Origin: Metellina segmentata
Taxonomy: Eukaryota > Arthropoda > Arachnida > Araneae > Tetragnathidae
Direction: 5' to 3'
DNA length: 64,000 nucleotides
Assembly (NCBI GenBank): GCA_947359465.1
Contig: OX375872.1
Span: 15,969,018-16,033,017 of the forward strand
Numbering within the stretch: the first letter of the stretch is position 1; every line of letters starts with the position of its first letter. Below are positions 1 through 13,500 of the stretch, piece after piece. The notes below the pieces were generated by a model. The model worked only from the letters and a program-made list of their open reading frames with translations, was not told the origin of the DNA and did no database searches. Both the position numbers and the translations under genes were made by a program.

Positions 1-1046
1 GGTTTTAAATTTTCTATATTTTTGGTGCATTACACATCAGGTTGCTCCATATTCTCAAAATAACTGCTCTGCACAGTGCTGTGTTTTCTAAACAATAAAC
101 GAAAATTTATCTTAAAATTTATTAGAAATAAAAATAATTTAATTTTATGTAACAATATAATAAATTGATGTGTGAAATGGTTTATTTTGTTGTAAATATC
201 TTTACAAATTCTTCAATGTCTGTTTCATATTTGATTTTGTGTTACAACACACACACACTGATTCATGTATCGGATCTAGCAAAATTGCTATTAAATAAGG
301 TTTAGGAGGATACTATTTTAGCTATCTCTCGTTATTAATTATTTAAAAAATGTAAGCTATTAATGTTACTATTTTACAATTGCTTTGGTTGTGGCAGCCT
401 GTTCATGCATTTGTATTATTCAAATTGCAGTAGCTTGTTGAAAATGAGTGGGGCAGAGCAGACTAATTGGGCTGTTTTATTCAAAAAAATATTTTAGGAA
501 GTTAGATTAAATCATAAACACTCATGCTCTGACAAGCCAGGATTTGAACTCAGTACCTACTGGGTGAGACAAATGCTATATCCATTATAACAGTGTGTCA
601 CCAATTTAGTTTTTTAATGTAACCATTTATATTTAAAATATCAAGAAATATATCTAGTTCTTCAAGTACAGATACTAAACTCAAAGTTTTGAAATCGTTT
701 TTTTTTTCTTTGAAAATAGTGTAGAAGTATCCCAAAACAACTTGTTTTTCTTGCTTGCATATAATCTGAGGCTGCAAATATGTATTTTTAAAAATTTTAA
801 ATAGAATATGTTTTTCCTAATATGACACATTTTATTTTTGTGATTTTACTCTTTTTGTATTCAAATTCTTCAAATGTCACTGATTTCATTTCAAATGTAC
901 TTACAAAAACTAGTTTTGCTATTCAGTAATATCTATTTAAATGGTAATTAGTGTTAATACTTAAATTCTTTATTTAGTATATATAATTTAATTACAAAAT
1001 TTTTATTTCATACAGTCATTGCTTTTTCATGTTTTCTGTTGTTTAG
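1..1046. other. BLOC1S6 intron, no feature recognised
   Basis: Uniformly AT-rich DNA running up to the first visible exon. I searched for the missing N-terminal exon here and saw none. Nothing repeat-like stands out. Confidence 0.5.
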
Positions 1047-1052
1047 TTTCAG

Positions 1053-1140
1053 CTCCTCTTATGGAGAAATTATCCAATGGGGTTCTCTCAATCTATGTTA
1101 ATGACATGAAGAAGTCTTCATCAAGCTTAACTGAACTAAT
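1053..1140 (+). CDS. BLOC1S6: BLOC1S6 internal exon (first one in the window)
   Basis: A pyrimidine-rich tract leads into two adjacent AG acceptors (1045-1046 and 1051-1052). Both keep the same frame, so the exon starts at 1047 or 1053. It reads PLMEKLSNGVLSIYVNDMKK and on to TEL, matching the pallidin VEQLAEGLL region. It ends at 1140 before donor gtaagt, two bases into a codon; the codon is completed as ATA by the next exon. Confidence 0.88.
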
Positions 1141-1547
1141 GTAAGTAAATGCTTTTTAATAGTTTTCTATTTTAATGATGTAATTCTAATTGCATATGTA
1201 GAAAACTGTAAAAATGTTCGATTATGGGAGTTTTGTAAAATTGAAGTTGCTAATTTAGAATGCAATTTTCAAAAACTGATTTACAAGGTTATTTTATAAA
1301 AAAATTCTAATAACTGAAAATCAAATTATCTCATTTCAACAAATAATAATGTTTATTGTTTGTTAAATAAAAATATTTAAGATCATTAAGATATGAATGA
1401 AAATGAATCACCTTTTCTTTCAAAGTACAGTTAAGACTTTTTTACTGTAATAATACACTTTAATTCAAATAAGATTTCTAAAATTATGCTAAATTAATAG
1501 AAAGTGTACCCTTGAGTGAATTTGAAGTAAAAGACACACACACACAC

Positions 1548-1582
<35 letters not shown>

Positions 1583-4500
1583 GGTGTCCCTTATTTTTCA
1601 AAGTTTTTATTTTCTAACGCATAGGCTCTATTTTTGTTCATTTGACCCTAAAACACTCGAAAATAAATTTTTACCTTATTTGGAGCATTGCAACCCGTGC
1701 CGACTTGCTTCGAAACATGTTCGTACAAGTTGCGTTGTAGGTGCCGCACGTGCGCCGTGCTTGCTCTATCAGTTAAGGCAGGTTTTCCTAGCAAACTGGT
1801 TCCAGAGCAGTCAAATTCGTCAACACCCCGTACTACCGCCAGAATTTAGTCCAAATAACCGATCACGTGACTGACTGTTAGAGTTGAAGCGCTTTTTAGG
1901 AAAACATAAACACGCAGCGTTGCTATAAGTTGTGAATTCCTGTTGGAGCGGTAATTGGTAATTTGTAATTAACGTCGTACTAGAGCAATACAGAGTGCTA
2001 TTGACGACAGTCCGGGATCAATCCCTTTGGGAAAATATCCGAGAACAACACCTCGTAATTTTGAACCACGGTCAGATGACGAAGCAACACCTGAGCTGGC
2101 ACCCCACTCTCCAAAGTTCAACACCAACCCAACGTGAGGACTTTGGGCCACGACAGATTTAAAATGCACCAGCCGCCTCTACACGATACGCTTACAAACA
2201 TGCATTCGGATTCGAACCAGGAACCTTTCAATCTAGAGGCTAACAACTTTACCACTATACCAGTAGCGGAATTCGAGACGTTGAACTTGAATATCTAAGC
2301 GCGGCGCTTCTACCCTGACTCTTGGAAAACCGGGCTTTACTCTCGGTTTGTAGGGTAATTAACGCGCATTGTTTATCAATGGAACTGAGAAGCAGTAAAA
2401 AAAGCATTTTCAGGGTTGTCGAGCTGAGTCATTGAGAAAGGTTAGAGCGGAATCCATAAAATCCGATTTTCAGAATAACGTCCCCGAAGTAGTTACCGTT
2501 CATTACGATGGAAAATTACTACCAGGCCTGGATGTGAGAAGTTCTAAAGAAGAACGTCTGCCGATTTGGAGAGAAGGAGTAACTTATTGCAGTATCAAAA
2601 CTGGACAGTTCTTCCGGCAAGGATGAAACTAAAGCAGTTTCAAACGCACTCAAAGAATGGAACCTCAATGATAAAGTACAAATAATGTGCTGTGATACGA
2701 CAGCATCTAATGCAGACCGCTTTAATGGAAGCTTGTGAGCTTTTAGAACAAATCTAGATAGATAATTGTTACTCTTTGCTTGCCGTCATCATGTTTATGA
2801 ACTGGTTCTAAAAAGTGTATTTGAATCAAAGATCCACCAAGTCGCAAGCAGTCCCGATATTCCACTGATCGAAAAGTTCAGAGACAACTGGAAAAACATT
2901 AACCCTAATGCTATCAAAACATGCACGGGATTTGCCAAACAGCATCTTTTTGACACGACCATTAACGGATTGGTGACGTTTTTTAACCATGAACTGCAAA
3001 AATCCATGACGATTATCGAGAACTGATTCAATTATTTGTTATTTTCTTGAGAGGAGATAACGAGAGTAAAATTAAAATCAGATCTCCTGGAGCAATGCAT
3101 CCTGCACGATGGATGGCAAAAGCTATTTACTCTTTGAAAATGTGTTTGCTGCAGTCTCAGTTCAAAATAAGCGTTGAGAACAAACGATCGTTGCAAGATG
3201 TTTGTTTATTCATTATGGCTGTTTTCGTGGATGCCCTGGCTTGGATGCAGTTTGGCGGTGAAGGTGCCGAATCAAGATTTGCGTTTTTTAAAGACATTAA
3301 AAGAGTATGAAACAATTGACAAATTGATTTCCAAAGCGGCCCTGAGCAAGTTCAGTCAACACCAGTGGTATTTATCAGAGAAAATAGCTGTATTATCACT
3401 CTTTGATGATATTGTTTATAAACAAACCAAGGCGAATATTGTAGCGAACTTACTAAGAGAAAGTTAATATGATTTTGGGAAGATATATGTTCCATCGAAG
3501 GAACAGATGTCTGTATCTTTATACAATGAGAGTTTTGTTTGATCTGTTATTTTAAGTTCTGTTAATTTTCTTCAGATACAAATTTTTCTTAATGTTTTAG
3601 GGAAATCATTGAGTGATTTCGTATGTATCAAGATCAAAAATTTGTTTTCGCGATTAAAAGTTGGCAGCAGCTTTCTCCAAGAAAACGTATCTTCGTGGGA
3701 AGAAAATGCAGCTTTTGTGGAAACTAAAACTAAGAATTTTAGCTTAAAAGCAGTAAATGACATTAGCTGAAAGAGCTGTTCAGCTAATGCAAGCATTCCA
3801 TGGTTTAATTAACGCAGAAGAAGAACACAAACAGTTCTTATTACGCTGGTGTGCAAGAACATATTAAGATGTATCCAGACTGTAAAAAAAGAGACCTTAA
3901 AATGAAAGTATCCTGAATAATTATGTGTAACTTTATTTTTTAATAATTAACGGGCACGGGTTAACATTAACGTAGGAAGTTAAAATTTTATATTTAAGTA
4001 AGACTTAGTATATTAAAAAGAATTAAAGGGTATGCGTTTTGATAACTGAAAAAAAAAAATTTCGCCCATATAAGGGACACTCTAATATATATAGTTTTGC
4101 ATTAGATTTTTAAAATGACATTCATCTTAATATTTTACAATTGATTCTTACTAAATAATATTTCCCAAACTTTGTATAATGCTGAATTGATACTTTTTTT
4201 TTATCACAATGTTACTTGGTCCACCCTAACATTAGGTAATATAATATCTCTACTATTATAAAATGAAGTGTTTGTCTGTGTGTGTGGACTGTCCTGATGA
4301 ATCTATGGCACTTACAATAATGGGATTTGGTACTCAGGTAATCTGAATTTTTTGCACTTTTTCTACGTTGCCCAAATTTTAAAATTCAATCTAAAACTTT
4401 TTTGAATGAATTTAATGGCATTTAATATTATTATTCTTTTCTTTAGAATGACAACACCATAAGGAAATGACAGATTCTAAATTTATCTTTTCTGTGTTTC

Positions 4501-7500
4501 CGTTTCAATTTGCGAGGAATGATTTTTCTGTGGACAAAAAAAGTTTAAACTGAAGCTATGAAGTTCTTTTTCTATCTCCTAGATCGTCAAAGATAGAGTA
4601 CAAATTTCAACGGATTTGAAATCTGAGGAAAATTTCACATTAGATCGATACCTAAAAATAAGATTTTCTTTAAATAAATAATTTTTAAATTGTAACTTAT
4701 ATTTTTTCCCATATGACCTTCAAGATCGAGAAATCAAATTTCATTTTCTGTGCTCAAACGCTTCCAGCAAAGTAAAGCAAAAGAAATAAAAAAAAATTTT
4801 GACTAGCATTGTTTATTTCTTTTTTGTAAAATCGGGATCGTTAAGGATAGATTAAAAATTTCAACGGTTTTGAAATCTGCTAAAAATTTTACACCAGATA
4901 GATACCGTATACATATGATTTTCTTTTAATAAATAATTTTTCTATTAAATATTTATATTTTCACAAGAGATTGTGACCGCACTCCGATTGGATCTCTTTG
5001 CAGTTCGAATTTGGCCGCATTTGGCAATGCCATGATGGCTGTTATTCAATAGGCTACAAATTTCCATTTGGTTTGCAAAGGATACCAAATGGGAATTCGT
5101 AGCAATCACCAGGGGTTTTCGAGCAGTAATCACACCTACCCCATAAAAAGAACTGTCAAGGAGAACAGCGTGTTGGCCATGCCTTGGCTAGCTATAAAAA
5201 TATTTTTCTGTTTGTTATGCCTCATAATTTTTAAATATCCTCTTTTTTTCCTAATGTAAATTCAAAGTAAAATTTTTTATTGAATTGTTAAATTTGTCAG
5301 TTTTAAAACATTTTCAACTGCCTAAAAATATATATATATATATATATAATTGATTATGGTTAGCATCTACATACTACAACTACATGGAAAATAATTAAAT
5401 TTTAATATCAAACTGTGTTTTGTATGTGCTTTTTAAGAACTAGGGAGCTCCATCCCCTGCTCTTCTATGCTCGCCAACCCCAGGGGATTGCTACGCAATT
5501 CTTTTTGGTTTGCTTTGCAAACCTACTCTCCTTTCGCAGAGTCAATCTCCTGCAAAACTATCTTAATAATTCGTATGATCTTGATTTGATTTTCCGGTCC
5601 ATGATGTCGCAGCAAGGGCTCCGCCCCCTGCTTGCTAACACTCGCCAACCCCCAGTGATTGCTACGTAATCCCATTTGGTTTGCTTCTCAAACCAGCACT
5701 CCTTTCGCAAGTGATTTCGCTTTTTTTTTAAATATAACACTTTATGCACCCCAAGCTAATAGCTGCATCTGTAAAAAAAACCTTCTCCCTTTTGTTCCCT
5801 GTACAATTTTGAATAAACCATATTAATCTCTTAATTTTCTCATCTGTACTTTCTCGGGAAACTGAGAATTCAGGAAAAATAGCTATTTTGACTTCCTCTC
5901 ACAAGCGTCTTCCTTTCATGCTTCCTCTTCTATGACTTCACAGCGAGTCGATGGAGTTTCACCCCAAGGCCAGTTAAAAGGAAGCAATGTTTCATCCGCA
6001 GTACAAAATTTGTACCCTATCGCGAAATTATACTTTTCATCGCATCGACTTTATTTAATTACTTATTTAAAAATTTATTGTACCGTAAGATAGAGGACAT
6101 TCTAAGGTTTTCTGTGATGTTTTCAAATTTAAAAATTAATAGTAATAAGATATAGATATGACAGTTTTAACATAAATAAAACAAAACATCCCTATTTTTC
6201 CCAAATTTCAAAAAAAATATTAGGAACCAAATTGAAATTTCTGAAAAAACTCGGTGTGGTGCAAAAATTCACGTTTAGAGGTGACGAAAAAATCTTACGG
6301 CTGAGACTGAAAATTTGTACATCTTTTGCTCTCTCACATTAGGAATTTAATTTTTTTTGACTTAAACACTTAATGCACCCTAAAGTAATAGCTGCATCGG
6401 AAGAAAAAACAACTGTTTCATCTTGTCCTCTGTGTAATTTTGAACAAACCATGTTATTTCTTCATTTTCTTATCTGCACCTTCTTGGGAAACTGTCTAGG
6501 TATCGACCAAAAAACGGTATTTTTCAATTCTGTGTCAGTGGGGTAACTTTTTTTATTATAGAGAGAAACTAAAACAGTAAAATTAATTCCACTCTTATAT
6601 GTTGTGATAAAATGATGCAAATAGTTTAATTGCTTAAAAAAAATTTGGGTAGTCTTTAAAATACAAACAAATATTTCAGACTTCTCGTAAATTTTTGTTT
6701 CAGAACTGTGTTAAACAATTAAATCTGCTTAGAAATGCTCATATAACTAGATAGTATGGTGTATGCTGCATTTCCTGTATGCAATATTTCTAAGTTACAC
6801 TTGGACAAACTTCTGCAAGATTTTTTTCATGCATTTTTCTAACACTTCCTTTTTTTGAGGAGTAGAACTTTTCATTGGGCCAAGTACTATGTCAGATCAT
6901 AGTTTGAGAAACACTGTTGGTTTGCTTCATCATTCACAATTGACTTTTTGCTTTCTTAAAATCTTCCTTACCAAAAGAATGATATTTTGACTGACTACCA
7001 TAGTTCATATATTAAATGGAATGAACTCATTATCATTAGAAACTTCTAATCTGCCTTACAATTAGAACACAGATGCCTTAGCCAGTTTTGATAGGTTAAT
7101 AATTTTGTCGAAAAATTGGGTTTTTTTAACTTTTGGTAACGAATGCTGTATTTCAAAACAGATTTCTAGTGTTTGAATAAAGAAACTCAACTTTTCGTTT
7201 ATTAATTGTTTCTGAATCTGGATAAATTCCAATAAAATTTTACAGAATAATAACTTTTCAGTGTATTTAGTACAAGAAAAAACATTTGTATCTATATGTC
7301 AAAGTTGCAGAGAAAGTAATTCATTGTTGATAAAATTTTACTAACACATTGAATTCTGTAAAAGCATTATTTTGATTTCTGTTATTCATTTGTTTATTGA
7401 AATATTAAATAAGATATTTGCATAAATACTATGAGTTGCTTTGTTAGTTATAAACAGAAGTGATGTGTTTTTTATTTTTCAAAAATATAACAATTTTAGC

Positions 7501-10500
7501 ACAAATATTTACTTAATTCACCGACATTTATCATTATTAATTTAAGATTACATTCAATTTCACTATTTCATATCTTTATCTTGCACGCCTAAAAACTTTT
7601 GTCAGTAGATGATGTAAGGTTTTAACTAAAACTCTCTTAGAAACTTCTGTACAACTAACTTTTGACTTGAAAGAGGTGTCACACAATCTCTACCAGAGAT
7701 GTATTTTTATTGAATTAATTTCCAATGCAATTAATTTTCTTTTTTTGATGAATAGTATTAATAAGATTTTAAATTTCATAAAAGTTTAACTTTATTCAGT
7801 AGCATAGGTTTAAAAGCAGTTTTAGCAAAAATTCATTTCAAACGAACAATAGTAAGTTACATGACAAGGTACTTTAGAAATTTTGAGATTGTAAGAGGCA
7901 ACTGATAAAAATTTTACCAATGAACTTATGTGAGAATAAAATTGGTAGGTTAAGTGTCACAATTTCATCAAAACTTTCATTCATATATTTAATGCGTTGT
8001 CTAAATTATGTTTTAAACAGCGACAAGCATGAAAAAATGTTAGATTTTTTTTACAGCTTATTTATAGTAGTTATGCTTATAAATAGTATTTTTTTAAATA
8101 AAGAATGATTAACATGCAGAAAAGGCTATTTTAAATCATGTAAAGTAATGTTTCAGCTAGATTATGAAATCAAATCCGGATAGATTTTTAGAAACTTATG
8201 GAATCAAATTTTTCGAAATTTCAAGCTTTCCTCAAATTTTCTGCACTACCAATACATTATTTAATTTTTTTTTGTTTGACTTTTCATGCCACCGTAATTA
8301 CAGTTATGGAAATTTGATATGGAGTAATAAATAATCTGTTCATACTTTTGTTAAAAAATGTAGGACATTTTCCATTTGTTCAACTGATAGTTATTTTACT
8401 GTAGAAATCCTTTTTAGTTGATCGTAGTCTTAAACAAAATGGATAATCTAACTGTTTTGTTTGTTATGAATTAAATGTTTTCTTGCGGCAAAATGTGAAT
8501 TTATTTTGTGCATTCATTTAAAATAAGTCACTTTCTTGAAACATCTATCGACCAATTTAGAATTTATTAAATAAAAATTAGATAGACTTTTTACTTTTTA
8601 ATTTTGTGTTTATATTCAATAGTTGTATAAATATGAATGGTTTATATAAGCTTCCAGTTCTACACAATATTATATACTTTGTGTTCATATAAAATTTAAG
8701 CTGACCAACCGGCATAGTGGTTAAGGCCTCTAGATCGGAAGGTTCCTGGTTTGAATCCAGGTCCAGGCATGGATGTTTGCAAGTGTATGGTGTAGAGGCG
8801 GCTGGTGCACCTTAAATCTGTCTTGGCCGAAAGTCCTCACGTTGGGTTGGTGCGGAAGTTTCGAGAGTGGGGTGCCAGCTCAGGTGTTGCTTCGTCTCCG
8901 GACAGTGGTTCAAAATTACGAGGTGTTGTCCTCGATCTTTCCCTTAAGGGACTGATCCCGGACCATCGCCAATAGCCCGTTGTGTTGCTCAAATATGATA
9001 TTAACTAATAATTACCAATTACCGACCCGTTGTGTTGGTCTAGTACTATGTTTACTAAAATTACCACTTACCATATAAAATTTAAACTTATTCTATTCAT
9101 TCTAGAAATAAATTTTTTAATCCATATAACTTACAGTTACTTCCTTGGAAATTATATTCTACACTTTAACTAACCAATTATTGTAAAATACATAAATTAA
9201 ACAAAATACTTATTGGGAATAGTGAAAAACTTATTTACTATTACTATGATAGAATATAAATTGGAAGCAACTAAGGTATTTATATAATTTTTTAGTGCTT
9301 TCTGGATATATCTTTTCCCGATATTCCTTTAAAACAGAATTTTAACTAATCTGCTATAATGTAAAGCATTTTACATTCCGTCAAATTAAACAAATCTTTA
9401 ATACTTCTAATCTGACAGTGACCTCAAAATAGATCAGATATACTCTTTCAAACCACATTCTAAATATCAAAGCAAGTGGTTCTGAAGAAGTACTTAAAAC
9501 TTAAAGTTTACTTTTGCTTTCTTCATGAATTTTAGCCTCTTCCAAGCATTGTGATGTAGATCTTACAAGACACCGAAGAATAAACCAGCATAAGACTCAC
9601 CACATAATGTTTTCATTTCCCTATGCTTAAAAGACATCTGTAAAACATGTTACTTTCTACAACTTTAGTTACTTCCAAGGATTGTATAATGTGTAAATGG
9701 TTTTTAAAATATTAAAATCAGTCTGGTGGGTTTCTTCTGAACTAACTTACAAGTTGCATGAGTAGGTTTAAAGGAGAGTGATACAAGAGAAAAATCTAAT
9801 TTTATATTCAGTTGACACGCGTATTGAATTTGTTCCACTGATCAGAAACACTGATAGTTTTATTTTTGATAAGTGTTTTATTTAATTAAAAGGAATTACA
9901 AATTTTACAACTTTACTATGTGATTTTGCAAATGGATTAACTTAGACTCTTACATCTGAATTGATAAATTTCTTTTTGTAACTTTCAAACTTTACACTAT
10001 ATATTTTCTGTTTTTCCTGTTTAAAAAATTGTTTAATAAATTTTTTGTCTTGTTTCAAATTAGACGAAACCAGACCATTATTATTGAAACTTTAGAACAA
10101 GAAAATACAAGAGTGTCAGAAGCCTTGAAGATGTATCCATTAGATGAAATGGTATTTTATACCTTGAATTTTTGTATTACTTTAAACTGTTTCCTAAAGT
10201 TTTGTGATATTTTAAAAATCTAGAACTTGTATAAACAAACCACATTAACAAAATATTAGATTAAAAATGTATCCATTAACCTTAATTCATATGGTTGACT
10301 TATTACTTAATTGATATAATCGTAATCAAAAGAAAATTGTAAAATTAAGTGTAAAACAAAATAAACACCTGAAAGCCTTTTTTATTTTACAAAAGCACAA
10401 AATCTTAGCAACCATTTCTTTTACCTTTTTTGTGCTTTTAGTGCAGCTTAACCATTTATATATTAAAGTTAACATTGATAATGACTGATTGATCTTTTAA

Positions 10501-13500
10501 ACCATTCCTATCCACATGATCTCATAAATATCTCCTTTTGTTTTATTTATTTCGGTAACTACATGAACTTTATGACTTACTTTTTAATTATGAATATTGT
10601 TCATTCCAAAAACAAATGAAAAAAGAAACATTTCTAAAACAACTATTCCATCATATAAAAATTGTTTTCTTCTGGTTTATGATATATGCTATTCAGAATA
10701 ACCACATATCAGCTAAGTGAAAACACTAAGAAATGTTAAGTAAGGCTTTAAGTATATCTGCCTCTAGTCAGATAGGAAGCAAAAATAATTTAAGACTAAA
10801 GTAAAAGCTTGTAAAAATGAATAAAAAACATTGTGTAAGGATACTAGTTTGAAAGCCCTAGTGAAACAGTTAAGAGAGCTGAATAATTATCCATATTTGT
10901 GGTATACGATGGTATCCATCAACTCAATGTTGCAATTTCTCTTTTCAAACTTGCTTCAAAAAATGTTTTCTCTCAATTAAATTCACCCACCAAAGAATGT
11001 AAACCTAGTAAGGGTAAAATAGAGAAATAGATTTTTCTATTCCTTACAGCTATTAATATTCTTCGCCTCGTCTGGAACTCAAAATATTTTTGAAGTGTGG
11101 ATCTTTTAATTTTTATTAAGCATATTGATATAGTATTGTACTTTTGTGGCCTAAAATTCAGTGGATAATTGTTTTATTTTATCTTAATAGTTTTCAAAAG
11201 TCAAACATTATCATGTTAAAGTTCAACTTCTAAAAAAAGACATGCTTGCAATCCATGAAAGAACTACTAAATTAAAGGTTAGTGAATGCAATTTACTCTT
11301 ATATTTCTTTTTTATAGTAACAATCACTAACATTGTTGTGGCTACATGACTCTGTTTTATTGATGAATGTTAGTGAATTTGTTTCATCTTGTAGATGTAC
11401 ATTTTTTAAGATGGATTAAAAAGGAAGAAAGGTGTCTCAACATCATTAGTTCTTATTGATTTTAACTCACTTAACTGCTAAGAAAATCCAAAAAATTGTC
11501 TTTTATAACTTATATTCATTTTAAAAATATGTGGTATGATATTGATTTTGCAGTACAAAAAGTAATTTCCATTGTTATATTTAATTTTAAATACCATCTT
11601 TTAGCTTTGGAATTCTATGAGTAAAATTCCTAGAATTGGGGTTTTTTGATTATATAAATTCTTTCTCCTTTATTCTTAATCCTTAAGAATGTGGTTTTAA
11701 AAGAACTTAAAATGTATTGTACAACAGTAAGATTTAGTGGTCAGGACTTATACTCATGAATTTCTTACAAAAAATATCTCTTAATTTCGTTTTGTTCAGT
11801 GTAAAACATCCCAAAGGTACACAGTTTAAAATTCTTGAAATTGTGATAATATTATATACATCAAACGATTGTCCATTGACATTTTTCCGGTTATTTTCCG
11901 TATTGCTTTGCAAACGAATTAAACTATTTCTAACATGAAAGGGTCTTTTTTCAAAATTTGCTTCCAGAGATGATTAACCTGTTACTAAAAGTATTAGTAG
12001 ATTCTAGAAGTACTTTCATAAATTAATTAGAAATTTAAGGGGGTTACAATTTGGGAAGCAGGTAAACTGTGTTAAAAAATTATGAACAACTGTGATACTT
12101 TGCATATAAGGTGCAGCTGAACTTACAATTTATATTAGGTAGTTTGATTTCGATTTCTTCATCACAGCCAATTTGTTAACCACTTTTTAGATTTTTGGTA
12201 TATATTTTTGGAAAAAAAACCTCAGAGAAAATAAGGGTCATCCAAAAATTATGAAAAAAAATTTTATTTATCAAAAATTGTAAAGCATTTGGAAATTTGC
12301 ATTTTGTTATCCTGCCAAAAGTTCATTTGCTAGTAACAGTCTGGCATGTCTACACAGCTTATGAATTTAAAACCTTGACTACTAATTCTACTTTCTTAAA
12401 ATGTGTTTGCATATTTACCAAACTGTATTAAACTTATCAGGGTCAGGAGGGGTAATTGTAAGCAAGCGATACAAGCGCCCACATGGGATTCAGAAACTAA
12501 AAAATTGTGAAATCTGAAAGGTGGCAACCCTTAGGATGCAAAATGGCGATCCTGCATCTCTTTGAATCACAGCTGAAAAAATTTGTTGTTTAGTTGAAAA
12601 AATTGTGGTTGAAGTATTTGGGTTTTAAATTTGATGTGTGCTGCATTTTCTCTTGCCCTTCATAATCTATAGAAAGGTATGTTGTTCCAATTATTTACTA
12701 TTGTCAGTCATGTTTCTATCCAATAGAAAATCATTGATTTTTGCTTCTGAGAATTTTAATGCACCTACAGTTGGATATCCACAATTACCCCTATTTTTCA
12801 AGGGATGGGATAATTGTAAACATAACTTTTCCAATAGTTTCGTTCAATTTGGATGTAAAACCTATGTATTTTTCTGGGTCATTTTGTATTCAATCGTATT
12901 TAGTACGTTTGAATTGCGTTTTATTGCATTTTACATGTTCTTGGGGAGCAGGAAGATTGATTTACTAAAACATCACACTTATGGTAAAGTTTTTACAACT
13001 AACCAAGTTCTGTCACGCCTGAAGGTGGCAGAAAAGAAAAAAAAATGGAAGCTGAGTGAGAGGAAAGTGAAAGCCAGGAGTAAGCAAAAAACCAAGAAAT
13101 AAGCAAACGAGAAAGGAAAGCAGGAGATCTCATACAGCAAGAATGAGGAACTCTTGGAAGAATTGATTGACAATGAAGAGTTTTAAGATCTCCAAACATT
13201 CAAGCAAAATACAGAAGACAAGCTTCCAGGGGAAGTTACATATCTGTAGCCATCTATGGACGACATTGAAACGACTACGTTTCTGCTTGTAGATATTGAG
13301 GGGGAAAGAGAAGAAAACTCGTTTATGATATGTGTGCAAGGTAGATATCGTTTCAGAAAAGGAGTTTGACTGAATTCGTTCTGGTTGAAAAAGACAAATT
13401 CTGTGTTACCAAAGACCATGTCAAAGCAATGTTACCATCTCCAACCTGTTGCAAAGAATTTGCCAATTTCAGGGTTCTGTTAACATGATATAAATGTAAT

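Larger units (their letters stand above)
1579..4085 (+). mobile_element. 2.5-kb DNA transposon, possibly hAT-like, in BLOC1S6 intron
   Basis: The ends are inverted repeats: TTAGGGTGTCCCTTA at 1579-1593 and its near-exact inverse (one mismatch) at 4071-4085. Similarity continues inward around an AACGCATA motif on both sides. The element sits inside a (TA)n run, so TATATATA flanks both ends. That would satisfy an 8-bp duplication but cannot be told from the microsatellite. The interior carries a broken transposase-like reading frame (2400-3467) and a nested SINE. Superfamily assignment is an inference from the flank length and a CCDTTASN motif. Confidence 0.75.

Noticed and set aside
1512..1874. 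120-codon open frame starting in a microsatellite
   Set aside because: It translates CA/TA repeats and then the non-coding left end of the 2.5-kb transposon. No protein-like composition.
8740..8775. tRNA gene
   Set aside because: Box A- and box B-like words are present, but they belong to a SINE head with a long body and target duplication. No full cloverleaf was supported. The same applies to the other SINE heads.
12638..13102. 154-codon plus-strand open frame
   Set aside because: Most of it has no recognisable domain; only its last basic part agrees with the proposed element remnant. I do not treat it as a host gene.
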